A program made the translations under genes and the position numbers. Source: GCA-003244245 sp963822695 (GTDB taxonomy: Bacteria; Actinomycetota; Actinomycetes; Mycobacteriales; Pseudonocardiaceae). Taken from it: a stretch of DNA of 64,000 bases. Below are positions 1 through 7,900 of the stretch, in pieces (position 1 is the first letter of the stretch; each line of letters begins with the position of its first letter). Below the pieces are notes generated by a model. That model did no database searches. It saw nothing but the letters and a program-made list of their open reading frames with translations, and was not told the origin of the DNA. The stretch is from NCBI GenBank assembly GCA_963822695.1, contig CAWGJH010000007.1, positions 1 to 64,000 on the forward strand. The letters run 5' to 3'.

Positions 1-65
1 CTAAACCAGCACATGGGCAGTGTCCGCGCCGTGCACCGGCTGACCTCCTCATCTCTAATGTCTGC

Positions 66-79
66 ATTGACTAGACAAT
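66..79. promoter_or_regulatory. near-palindromic candidate GntR operator
   Basis: The 14-mer ATTGACTAGACAAT is an inverted repeat around CTAG with one mismatched pair. It resembles the TTGTCTAGACAA-type operators known for HutC-subfamily GntR repressors of Streptomyces plasmids. It lies just upstream of the GntR gene and overlaps an ATG at 78, which argues for the downstream start at 108 and for autoregulation. TTGACT within it could also be a -35 element. Assignment is by analogy only. Confidence 0.4.
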
Positions 80-107
80 GGCTGGTGACCAGGGCAGACT
101 GGCGGCC

Positions 108-896
108 ATGTCGCCACGCATCGCGGAAAGCTCTCGCCCGGTGTACCAGCAGCTCGCTGACTCGCTCCGGGCGAAGATCACGACCGGTGAGCTAGCTCCA
201 GGCGAGCAAGTACCTACCGAGAAAGCCCTGGCTGAGGAGTTCGGCGCGTCTCGCGCCACGATCCGGCAGGGACTCATGGTGCTGGTCAACGAGGGCCTGA
301 TCGTGGCGTCCCGGCCCCGGGGCTACTTCGTGAGGCGTCACGAGCGGTGCTACTTCCGACCGCAAGCCGAGTGGGAAGAGCAGCCCGCGAGTCCCGAGAT
401 GGACCGGTGGATGACCGAGCAGACCACACTCGGCCGCACGCCGTCCCAACAGATCAACGTGGAGATCATCCAACCACCCGAGCGAGTGGCGAACCGGTTG
501 GCATTGAGCCCGAGTGACCTCGTGGTCGTCCGCCGCCGGGTCCGCTACCTGAATAACGAGCCATTCAACATCAATGACACGTTTTACCCATTTGACCTGG
601 TGCAGGGCTCGGAGATTGTCAACCCGGCGGACATCGCCCGTGGCGTGAATGAGGTGCTCACTGAACTGGGTTACGAGCAAGTGCGCGCCATCGATGAGAT
701 CGAGGCGAGGATGCCACTCCCAGACGAGGTGTTACGGCTGGAATTGGGCGTAGGTATGCCGGTTGTGGTCCACCGGAACACGGGTTTCACCAAGGACAAC
801 AAGCCAGTGCGGCACACGGTCAACGTTCTTGTCGGGTCGAAGCATGTCATCTTATTTGAGCGTATGAAACCTCACGGGGGACCCGGGAATGAGTAA
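108..896 (+). CDS. GntR/HutC-family transcriptional regulator with UTRA domain
   Basis: A 262-residue regulator with an N-terminal winged helix (about residues 10-75: YQQLADSLRAKITTGELAPG, then PTEKALAEEFGASRATIRQG) and a C-terminal UTRA ligand-binding domain (about 95-250, with VVRRRVRYLNNEPFNIND). Such proteins repress transcription until a small ligand binds UTRA; the ligand cannot be told from sequence. An in-frame ATG at 78 lies inside a palindrome that looks like an operator, so I prefer the ATG at 108. The gene overlaps the next one by 8 nt, which suggests co-transcription with the acetyltransferase. Length is normal for the family. It is related to, but clearly distinct from, the GntR pair at the right end of the window. 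Confidence 0.88.
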   Translation: MSPRIAESSRPVYQQLADSLRAKITTGELAPGEQVPTEKALAEEFGASRATIRQGLMVLVNEGLIVASRPRGYFVRRHERCYFRPQAEWEEQPASPEMDRWMTEQTTLGRTPSQQINVEIIQPPERVANRLALSPSDLVVVRRRVRYLNNEPFNINDTFYPFDLVQGSEIVNPADIARGVNEVLTELGYEQVRAIDEIEARMPLPDEVLRLELGVGMPVVVHRNTGFTKDNKPVRHTVNVLVGSKHVILFERMKPHGGPGNE

Positions 897-1476
897 GCCA
901 TACGTCATGCATCGTGCCGGCGCCGCTGATCTACCCGAAGTGATGGCGCTGCTCGACGAGCGGACACGGTGGCTTCGTGAGCGAGGAAACCAACAATGGA
1001 ACACGGGCCGGAATTTCGAGACTGGGATTATCGACGCCATCAGTCGGCGGAACACCTGGCTCCTCCGAGACGACGGCGCCTCCATCGCCACACTGACCCT
1101 GACCTCGGACGGTGATCCTGATTTCTGGACTACAGACGAGCGGAGGGAACCAGCGCTGTACCTCGGGAAGATGGCGAGCGCGGTACGCCGAGGCGGCGAG
1201 GGCCTGGGCTCCCTCATGCTCTCCTGGGCACAAGATTGGACAGCGCGCTCCGGATTCGACTCACTGCGATGGGACGTGTGGCGAACTAACGAGCAGCTCC
1301 AAAACTACTACCGGTCCGTCGGCGGGCGATATGTTCGTACTGTCCAGGTCGCCGGTCGATGGTCAGGCGCACTGTTCGAGATTCCAGCCACACGTATTGC
1401 TGATCTCTCCGACTGTGTGATCACGTACTCGGGAATCCCTGATCGGGAACCGTCTCAATCTTTCATCAGTTTTTGA
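889..1476 (+). CDS. GNAT-family N-acetyltransferase
   Basis: A 195-residue protein whose start overlaps the end of the GntR gene by 8 nt. The GNAT acetyl-CoA motif A is visible as YLGKMASAVRRGGEGLGSLM followed by LSWAQDWTARSG, and motif B as LQNYYRSVGGRYVR. The substrate is unknown. The overlap with a HutC-type regulator suggests that the regulator and enzyme respond to the same small molecule, but that is inference. The final 15 or so residues are low in conservation signals and may be a local extension. Confidence 0.78.
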   Translation: MSKPYVMHRAGAADLPEVMALLDERTRWLRERGNQQWNTGRNFETGIIDAISRRNTWLLRDDGASIATLTLTSDGDPDFWTTDERREPALYLGKMASAVRRGGEGLGSLMLSWAQDWTARSGFDSLRWDVWRTNEQLQNYYRSVGGRYVRTVQVAGRWSGALFEIPATRIADLSDCVITYSGIPDREPSQSFISF

Positions 1477-1526
1477 ACGACGTTCACGAATTAATCCACT
1501 CATAGGAGGTGTTAGCCATTCCTGAC

Positions 1527-1676
1527 ATGCCCACCGATGCGCTTGTCCAGCTGTACCGCATCGAGTACCGCATGAAGACCGTCTCGCTGGCCACGCACGC
1601 GGAGGTGTCGCCGCTGACCGGCTCGCTGTCGCCCAGCGGCGATGTGCTGAGCGTTCTCTGTCTGGGAGAGGGGTGA
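1527..1676 (+). CDS. small protein (49 aa) upstream of an XRE regulator
   Basis: An ATG at 1527 opens a 49-codon frame ending at 1676, 6 nt before the next start. The product begins MPTDALVQLYRIEYRMKTVS. A strong Shine-Dalgarno AGGAGGT (1504-1510) sits 16 nt from this ATG but only 7 nt from an in-frame ATT at 1518, so initiation at ATT (52 residues) is possible. No domain is recognised. Its tight spacing to the XRE gene suggests one transcript. Confidence 0.5.
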   Translation: MPTDALVQLYRIEYRMKTVSLATHAEVSPLTGSLSPSGDVLSVLCLGEG

Positions 1677-1682
1677 TCACTG

Positions 1683-2306
1683 GTGGACCTCTTTGACCCC
1701 GCATTCCTTGAAGACGATGACGTGCGTGCCGCGTTGGCCGCCCGTGACGTCGGCACGCTCTACCGGCTGCTTCAGCGTCTCGGTGTGACTCAGCGCGAGA
1801 TCGCGCGGCTGACCGGTCAGTCCCAGCCAGAGGTGTACGAGATCCTCAAAGGCCGCAAGGTACGCGACGTCTGGGTCCTGGAGCGCATCACCGACGGTCT
1901 TGGCATACCCCGAGCGCGGATGGGCCTCAGCTACGGTGAGCAGGGATCAGACGCACCGTCGGTCGAGGAGGTGGACGAGGCCATGAAACGCCACGCTGTG
2001 CTCGCCACCAGCTCGGCGGTGGTCTTGGGTCAGGCGTTCCTGGGTCTGGGGGAGTCGATCGAGGTGCCCCTACCCACCGAGGATCCGCTGCCCTCACGGT
2101 TGGGCATGTCCCACGTCCACGAGGTGCGGGCGGTCACTGAGCGGTTACGCAGTGTGGGGCGATATTACGGTGGGCAAGCCGGCCTGTTCGGAGACGCGGT
2201 GAGGCGGTACCCATCGCCGCCCACCTGCTCTACCTCCTGGGCGCCGAACGCTCATCCGCCAATAGTGCCAGTTTCCCTTTGCGTTTCACGCTCCACTTCG
2301 GGTTAG
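1683..2306 (+). pseudogene. XRE-family helix-turn-helix regulator, 3' truncated
   Basis: The first 170 or so residues read as a typical long actinobacterial XRE regulator: helix-turn-helix at about 30-75 (LGVTQREIARLTGQSQPEVY, EILKGRKVRDV), a linker, then the start of a TPR-like region (RLRSVGRYYGGQAGLFGDAV). After residue 172 the reading changes to low-complexity sequence (RRYPSPPTCSTSW) and stops, whereas relatives usually continue for about 200 more residues of TPR-like helices. A frameshift or deletion near 2200 is the simplest explanation. A GTG start at 1683 is used. The DNA-binding half could still be made. Confidence 0.65.
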
Positions 2307-2506
2307 AAGTTCGCACGGGCTCAGCGGTGTTCTGACCAGAGTAAACGCTCGTCGTCAACGGCGTAGCGGACGAAATTTCTCGCTGTCGAAACGATCTACA
2401 ATGAGACGGGAAGGATTGCCTAGCACGGCTATCAGGCCGATGGATATAGTTGCTGTGAGAGGATAGCGGTGGGGCTGGGTGGTCCTGGGGCTCAGGAGTG
2501 GGTGCG

Positions 2507-3076
2507 ATGCCACGGTTGCAACGCCACCTGGATCAGTGGGAGCCGGTGATCTCCAGCCTGGTCGCCGCCGCCGGCGGGGACACCGTCGCTGATCAGGCCC
2601 TTGACCTGGTCTTGGCCTCGTTGGGCGGACACGCTGACTGGCAGCAGGTGGTCGCTGTGCTGCGCCGTATCCGTGCCGGCGAGCGTGATCCTGCCCTCGT
2701 CAGGGGGCTTGATCCCATCGACACCGCCATCGTGCGGCGCGCTTTGGCTGCGCTCACCGGCACCGTGCGTGTCGAGGTCGACGCCTGGCGCGTTGCCGTC
2801 CCTGCTCCCTCGCGGCCCGAGCAGGATCAGCAGCTGAGCGCCCTAGCCAAGGCTACGGTCGCGGCCGCCGAAGGCGATCTCGACGCCACTCTCGCTTTGC
2901 AACCCCTGCTCCACGCCCTCGCGGCTCACCCCGACTGGATACCACTTGCCGCTGTCATGCGCCGCATTCTCGCCGGCGACCGCGACCCCACTCTACTTGC
3001 CGGGCTCGACCACCCAATCGCCATCGCCCTCGTTAGCCTCATCTTGGACCAGCTCACCCAGCCCGACAATCTCTGA
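2507..3076 (+). CDS. protein with two internal ~55-residue helical repeats
   Basis: A 189-residue protein made of two copies of one module. Copy 1 (about 30-85) contains HADWQQVVAVLRRIRAGERD and PALVRGLDPIDTAIV; copy 2 (about 130-185) contains HPDWIPLAAVMRRILAGDRD and PTLLAGLDHPIAIALV. Similar modules occur, to my knowledge, at the ends of actinobacterial TPR and conflict-system proteins. No catalytic residues are evident, so an adaptor role is possible. Start ATG 2507 has AGGAG at 2494-2498 with good spacing; a GTG at 2498 overlaps that site. A TPR-protein remnant lies 0.7 kb downstream on the other strand, so this may be the survivor of a broken system. Confidence 0.6.
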   Translation: MPRLQRHLDQWEPVISSLVAAAGGDTVADQALDLVLASLGGHADWQQVVAVLRRIRAGERDPALVRGLDPIDTAIVRRALAALTGTVRVEVDAWRVAVPAPSRPEQDQQLSALAKATVAAAEGDLDATLALQPLLHALAAHPDWIPLAAVMRRILAGDRDPTLLAGLDHPIAIALVSLILDQLTQPDNL

Positions 3077-3284
3077 TAACCACGCCACAAAGCAGCACCC
3101 CGCACAGCCACCGTGCCTCGTACAACACCATCCCCCACCTCGCACGGCAAACCGGCGACCAGCTTCTCACCGGGTTCGCCCGGCGACGGAGTCGAATACG
3201 TCGTGGCGGCGCTGGGGCTGCTGCGTTTGGTCCGCCGCTGGCGGCGCGGTACCAGACAGCGGACGGCGCGGCGACGACCGACCT

Positions 3285-3660
3285 CCAACCCATCTTCTTC
3301 AGGGATGCATCGATGAACAGATCGAACGGTCCGCCGCCTACCTCGGTCCTCACGTCGTTGATGCCGAACTCCCGAACCGCGTCGATCCGGTGACCAGGAC
3401 TCGCCGCCCAGCACGGGGCCACCTGACCGTATCGCCCTCAGGGCGGTGAGACCCGCGACAGGCAGGGTTGCCGCCTGGGCGAAGGACACGTCATCGGGGA
3501 TGGGCGCCACCCGATGGGTCGGTACCGTGACCAGCTCCGACCAACTACCCCTGTTGGCCAAGAACACCACTCGCGTCCCCACTGGTGGCTGCGCCGTGCC
3601 GTAGCCAACCGCTTCCACCGGCCCCGGGGCAACGTTGCGGTCCAGGCATCGAACGATGGC
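3285..3660 (-). pseudogene. remnant of a zinc-type quinone oxidoreductase / MDR alcohol dehydrogenase
   Basis: Read right to left in shifting frames, fragments match the medium-chain dehydrogenase family: PPVGTRVVFLANRGSWSELV, APIPDDVSFAQAATLPVAGL and TALRAIRSGGPVLG in one frame, GRRVLVTGS in a second, and GINDVRTEVGGGPFDLFIDA in another. The order is right for the catalytic domain, hinge and nucleotide-binding domain, but most of the Rossmann core is missing and there are at least two frame changes. No intact product is possible. Confidence 0.6.
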
Positions 3661-3746
3661 ACGTCAACGCGGGGACATACAGCGGATGCCACGATGCGGA
3701 ACGCAATACCCGACCGCGGTTGGATCGCTATCAGAGCCTGGGCCAT

Positions 3747-3899
3747 GTGGAACCGGGCACGCAGGCTGTTGCGCAGGTTCCACTGGATCGCGGCGCGGAT
3801 CCGATCAGCGACAACAGCGATCGACGCGGCCTCGTGTGCGGGTGCGATGGCCTCGTCCAGGTCGGCGGTGGACCCGGTCGCCTCGAATCGATCGTGCAG
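3747..3899 (-). pseudogene. TPR-repeat protein fragment
   Basis: The minus strand reads LHDRFEATGSTADLDEAIAP and, after a short linker, NLRNSLRARF. These match the repeating RFERTGDLADLDEAI / LGNALRARFE pattern of long actinobacterial TPR proteins, many of which carry CHAT protease or other effector domains. Only about 50 residues remain and neither end is a gene boundary. It abuts the oxidoreductase remnant. Confidence 0.5.
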
Positions 3900-3998
3900 G
3901 GCTGGATGATGGGGGACGCGCGAGGGCTTGTCTCTACCAGGTGGGATCTACGATGGCTTTCCCCGCGATGACCGCCCTGCCTGGGGACCAGCGTTTTC

Positions 3999-4096
3999 TC
4001 GCCTGCTCGGCCGGGCCTGGTCTCGTTTGCTGCGCGCGGCCTGGCGACCGTGCTCGTGCGGGCCGGTGTGCCTCCGGCGGGTTTACCGTTGCACGA
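3999..4096 (+). repeat. dispersed repeat, copy A
   Basis: About 100 bp that recur in inverted orientation at 61607-61708. The core 4027-4066 (beginning TTGCTGCGCGCGGCCTGGCG) differs from the other copy at only about two of 40 positions; the flanks are more diverged but align. Both copies sit in gene-poor, decayed surroundings. Its nature is unknown; it could be the end of a mobile element or a shared coding remnant. Confidence 0.5.
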
Positions 4097-4176
4097 CTTG
4101 CGGGCACGTCGGGAGTACTGCGATTCGTTGCCTCAATCATCGTCGCTGGCGTTCACACGCGCACCCGGAGGAACCT

Positions 4177-4851
4177 ATGGCTGCGACCGTTGACTCCTCC
4201 GTCACCCTCCCCTCCGGGGAGGCGATCGCGGCACTGGGCCAGGGCACCTGGCGCTTCGCCGAGCGGCCCGAGCGCCGGGCGTCGGAGATCATGTCGCTGC
4301 GCCTCGGTATCGAGTTGGGGATGACCGTTATCGACACCGCCGAGATGTATGCTGACGGCGCGGCCGAGGTGCTGGTGGGTGAGGCCATCGCTGGCCACCG
4401 CGACGAGGTGTTCCTGGTCAGCAAGGTGCTCCCGCACCACGCGACCCGCCGTGGCACGGTGCTGGCCTGCCAGGCGAGCCTGCGCCGGCTCGGCACGGAC
4501 CACCTGGACCTGTACCTGCTGCACTGGCGTGGCCCGGAGTACGACCTCCTGCCGTGGTGCCGCGCCCACGGCATCCCGATCATGGCGTACTCGCCCCTGG
4601 AGCAGGGACGGATCCTGCGCCACCCCGCGCTGATCGGGGTCGCCCGCCGCCACCGGGCCACCCCGGCGCAGGTCGCCCTGGCCTGGGTGCTGCGCTTCGA
4701 GGGCGTGAACGCGATCCCGGCGGCGGGCCCGCCGGCGGACGTGCGGGAGAACGCCGCGGCAGCCGACCTGCAGCTCAGGACGGCCGACATGGCCGTCCTC
4801 GACGCGGCGTTCCCGCCGCCTCAGCGGAAAGTGCCACTCGAAGTACTCTGA
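4177..4851 (+). pseudogene. aldo/keto reductase with an internal in-frame deletion
   Basis: The 224-residue frame begins at ATG 4177 and matches the AKR family. The usual tetrad is visible: Asp and Tyr in DTAEMYADG, Lys in SKVLP, His in LYLLHW. Directly after HWRG the sequence jumps to GPEYDLLPWCRAHGIPIMAY. Family members have about 60 residues between these points, including the GVSNF strand and the Asn/Gln that stack on the nicotinamide. The junction lies near 4524-4536. The reading frame stays open, but barrel strands are missing, so a working NADPH-dependent reductase is unlikely. An upstream in-frame ATG at 3928 would add non-homologous sequence and was not used. Confidence 0.7.
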
Positions 4852-5094
4852 AGAATTACCCCGTTCGAGCCGAGTGGAGTCTCAGGCAACGTCGGTCGAG
4901 TCGATGGCGGCCGCCCCGCGCGCCGGTTTCCGCAAAGACGCCTCCCGGGAGCAGCGTCGGCGGGCGTGGTCGGTCACCGCAGCCGCCATCGTATACCTCG
5001 ACTGTGCCTACGATGCGGCCAGTGGCACCGTCCGCTGCGCCGACCGCCCGCCAGCTCCGGTCGGTGGAAGGAGTGCCGTTCATGGAGGTTGATA

Positions 5095-5556
5095 ATGTCT
5101 CCGGATAGTCGATCAAGGACCAACCGCGTCCAGAACTCTCTAGGGTGGCTGAGCGGAGCGGTGCTGTCCGCGGTTCGGATTGTCGTGTCGTTTCTGTTCA
5201 TCTGTCACGGTGCCCTCATCCTCTTCGGCGCGTTCGGCGGCGTTGACAAGCACGGGGCGACGGCACCGCTTGGATCGTGGCCCCTCTGGTGGGCAGGTGT
5301 GATCCATCTGGCCGGTGGCGGGCTGGTCCTGCTCGGCTTGTTCACGAGCCCGGCGGCACTGCTGTGCTCGGGTGCGATGGCCTTCGCCTACTTCACCGTG
5401 CACCAGTGGCTGGGTTTGCTTCCGCTGCAGAACGATGGCGAACCGGCTGTACTGTACTGCTGGATCTTCCTGTTGATCGCGATTCTGGGCCCAGGTCCGC
5501 TCGCCCTGGACACGGTGCTCCGGCGGCGAGGACCTGAGCAGAAGCTGTCGGGGTAA
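5095..5556 (+). CDS. DoxX-family membrane protein
   Basis: A 153-residue protein with about four hydrophobic segments, near residues 20-40 (SAVRIVVSFLFICHGALILF), 65-85 (WAGVIHLAGGGLVLLGLF), 88-105 and 120-140 (VLYCWIFLLIAILGPGPLAL). The pattern FICHG...HLAGGGLVLLGLFT...A is that of DoxX/DoxD-like proteins, integral membrane proteins linked in some actinobacteria to redox and oxidative-stress complexes. ATG 5095 is preceded by GGAGGT at 5084-5089. No partner gene is obvious next to it. Confidence 0.82.
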   Translation: MSPDSRSRTNRVQNSLGWLSGAVLSAVRIVVSFLFICHGALILFGAFGGVDKHGATAPLGSWPLWWAGVIHLAGGGLVLLGLFTSPAALLCSGAMAFAYFTVHQWLGLLPLQNDGEPAVLYCWIFLLIAILGPGPLALDTVLRRRGPEQKLSG

Positions 5557-5614
5557 ACCCACAGCTCGCTGGCGCTGTATCCACAGCCGGACAACTGCGC
5601 CCTCCACTCGGTGC

Positions 5615-6097
5615 TCAGCTGTGTGCAGCGGTGAAGGCGAGCTCGACTGCGTGTTGTGGATCGGCGGCGCGGGTGGGCGGATCCGGCAGTGGGCTGCCGT
5701 TGTGGGCAAGGATGGTCCAGCCGCCGAGGGTGATCACGGGGACTCCGCCGCGTCGTTTGGCCAGGGCGATCTCGGACAGGGTGCCCCAGGAGCCGCCGAT
5801 GGCGATCACGGCGTCGGCGGACCAGACGATGACCGCGTTGCGGGCTTCACCCAGGTTGGTCACGATCACCGCTGAAAGGTCCGGGCAGGCGTCCTCGGCG
5901 GTGTCGTTGGGGCGGACGCCGATCACGAGGCCGTTCTCGGCGCGGGCTCCGGCGGCGGCAGCGGCCATGACACCGATGCCTCCGCCGCAGATGACGACGG
6001 CACCAGCCCTGGCGAGTAGCCGTCCTACTTCGTAGGCATGGGTCTTGTCCTCGTCGGTGCAGTGGCGGGGTCCACACACAGCGACCTGCACGGGCAT
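5615..6097 (-). CDS. SLOG/LOG-like nucleotide-binding protein (TIGR00725 type)
   Basis: A 160-residue Rossmann-like protein. The N-terminal strand VQVAVCGPR is followed by GAVVICGGGIGVMAAAAAGA and later the hallmark AVIAIGGSWGTLSEIALAKR, which corresponds to the GGxGTxxE signature of the lysine-decarboxylase-like/LOG superfamily. LOG enzymes release cytokinin bases from nucleotides, while bacterial SLOG relatives bind or process nucleotides. The exact substrate is not predictable. Length is normal for the short TIGR00725 group. It is transcribed alone. Confidence 0.82.
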   Translation of the reverse strand: MPVQVAVCGPRHCTDEDKTHAYEVGRLLARAGAVVICGGGIGVMAAAAAGARAENGLVIGVRPNDTAEDACPDLSAVIVTNLGEARNAVIVWSADAVIAIGGSWGTLSEIALAKRRGGVPVITLGGWTILAHNGSPLPDPPTRAADPQHAVELAFTAAHS

Positions 6098-6355
6098 GCG
6101 CGAGTCCCCCTTCGGCGTCAGTGGGGAGTCAGGTGGTGGTGTCCGGCTCCAGCCCTGCCGGGGTGGGGGCGGGGTGAGTGCAGAACTCGGTGAGTTCTCG
6201 GCAGACCGCGTGCGTCGCAGCGCACGATGCGTCGGCTGCCCCGGATGGAAATCGTCACGATAGTCGAGATGGATGACTGACTAACCGGAGGTTGCTTTCG
6301 TGATCATTCAAGGGGGAGGAGCACGGCGGTGAGGGCTCTTGGGTGCTCTCAGTTC

Positions 6356-6415
6356 GCCGAGTTCGACAACAGGGCTGCTCGGCATGGCATGGACAGCCCT
6401 GCTGTCGAACTCGGC
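6356..6415. repeat. 22-bp inverted repeat hairpin
   Basis: Left arm 6356-6377 (GCCGAGTTCGACAACAGGGC plus TG) and right arm 6394-6415 pair with a single mismatch across a 16-nt loop. There is no U-run, so it is not a classical terminator. The sequence following the right arm (6411-6443) recurs in part at 15646-15678, so the structure looks like a small repeat element. The remaining sequence between 6098 and 6455 shows no gene I can support. Confidence 0.6.
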
Positions 6416-6455
6416 AACAGTAGGGCTGATTACCAAAAGATCTACCTGACACGGC

Positions 6456-7823
6456 CTACCGGGCACGGCCTTGGCCTGGCATGGCGTAGCCGAGTTTCAG
6501 CAGCGCGGTGCGGAACTTCAGCTCGTGGTTGAGGGGGATGGCCAGATGGCGGTCGCCGAGGATGTGGCACAGGGGGCGCAGAGTGCGGTCGTGGGCGATG
6601 AGCGCGGCCAGCGCGGGGTCGGCGCATCCGATCACGCGGGCGTGGCCGAGGTCTGTCAACTGCGTGGCGCGGCGGGTGATATCACCGATGAGCGTCGCCA
6701 GCACACCAGGTAGTTCGTGCCCGGCCCGCTCGGCCAGGAAGGTGACGAACTCCTTGAGGTCACGTCCAGTGTTGATCGCGGCCAGCAGGCTCGCGGCGGA
6801 GATGGTCCACACCCGGTCCGCGGTGCGCTCGGCGTAGCTGGACAGCAGGAGCCGATCACCGGGCGAGAGGGTGCCGGTGGCGACGACATCGAGGGTGGAG
6901 AGAACCTTCAGTACCTGGGTTTCCTCGTCGCTGACGGGCGGCTGGTAGGTATCGGTCAGGCCGAGCGCGTAGCGGCCCAGCGCGGTGAGCCGGATCGCTT
7001 GTAGTCCGTCGTACCTGCTCAGCGTGTCCAGCCCCTCGCCACCCCAACTCTCCTGGAAGTCTTTCCGCGCTCCGCTGGGGTGGATGTAGTCCACGTCGAA
7101 AAGTCCCAGCGTGCCGGCATACTCGAACAGCACCGCAAGGGTGTAGCGGCCTTCGAGGATCTCCCACCTGCAGAAGCCGTCGTAGCCCAAACTGCCGTAC
7201 TGGGCATCGGCGAGGTAGAGCCTCCATAGCGCCGTCTCACTGCGGGCGACGGTGGGGCTCATATTGCCCCTTTGCATGATCGCGAACAGGGTGTCCACGC
7301 TGATCCACTCATCGGGCGGGCAGTGCGCCAGGGCCGCGGCGACTATCTGACGGCGGGTCTTGGCCGAGCTGAGAACGTTGCGGGCGCGCTGGCCCTTGAC
7401 CTCCTCGATCCTGCTGAACTCGTCGATCATCGCGTGGGTCACCCAGCGCTGCCACAGCTGACGGATGGTGTCGGCTGGCGGCTTCCGCAGTGCCGCACGG
7501 CCCTTCGTGGTCAGTTGGAGCCGGCCGCCCTCGAGCTTCGCGAGGCCACCGGCCTGGACAAGCAGCGGCCACGCGAACGACGCGATCGGGTCGAGAAGGT
7601 AGAAGTCGCCGTGGGCGAGATGGGAGACCACAGTGCGGATGGTCGCCGCGGTGGGACGGCTGGTCTTGTCGCTACACCGCACCTCGCCCGCCGCGCACAG
7701 CTGCAACACCGTGTGCAGGTTGTGCTGGGCCTCCTGCTCCATCAGACGCACCCGGTGCTCCCCGATGTTCAGCAACGGGCCGGTCTCGGCAGCGGTGTCC
7801 AGTACCTCGTGATTCGGTGCCAT
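6456..7823 (-). CDS. helicase-associated (XPB/Ssl2-like C-terminal) domain protein
   Basis: The gene encodes 455 residues from ATG 7823; an upstream in-frame extension to 8120 would run into the stress-protein gene and has no homologous character. The C-terminal third (ELPGVLATLIGDITRRATQL, ARVIGCADPALAALIAHDRT, then LRPLCHILGDRHLAI) resembles the helicase_C_3/XPB-like domain common in actinobacterial helicase-associated proteins. There is no Walker motif, so it is not itself a helicase. The N-terminal part appears to contain winged-helix-like segments (LTTKGRAALR, IRLTALGRYAL). Function is unknown, possibly DNA binding. Confidence is good for coding, moderate for the family. Confidence 0.65.
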   Translation of the reverse strand: MAPNHEVLDTAAETGPLLNIGEHRVRLMEQEAQHNLHTVLQLCAAGEVRCSDKTSRPTAATIRTVVSHLAHGDFYLLDPIASFAWPLLVQAGGLAKLEGGRLQLTTKGRAALRKPPADTIRQLWQRWVTHAMIDEFSRIEEVKGQRARNVLSSAKTRRQIVAAALAHCPPDEWISVDTLFAIMQRGNMSPTVARSETALWRLYLADAQYGSLGYDGFCRWEILEGRYTLAVLFEYAGTLGLFDVDYIHPSGARKDFQESWGGEGLDTLSRYDGLQAIRLTALGRYALGLTDTYQPPVSDEETQVLKVLSTLDVVATGTLSPGDRLLLSSYAERTADRVWTISAASLLAAINTGRDLKEFVTFLAERAGHELPGVLATLIGDITRRATQLTDLGHARVIGCADPALAALIAHDRTLRPLCHILGDRHLAIPLNHELKFRTALLKLGYAMPGQGRAR

Positions 7824-7900
7824 CACGGCGCTGAGGGTAGCGGGAAGCCCACCATGCGTCGCGGTACCCGTTGCTGACGAGAGGGGCTCGGGCTGCCGGG

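Noticed and set aside
4874..5092. Possible 72-residue gene before doxX
   Set aside because: GTG start without a clear ribosome site and no family character; the DNA is more likely untranslated leader.
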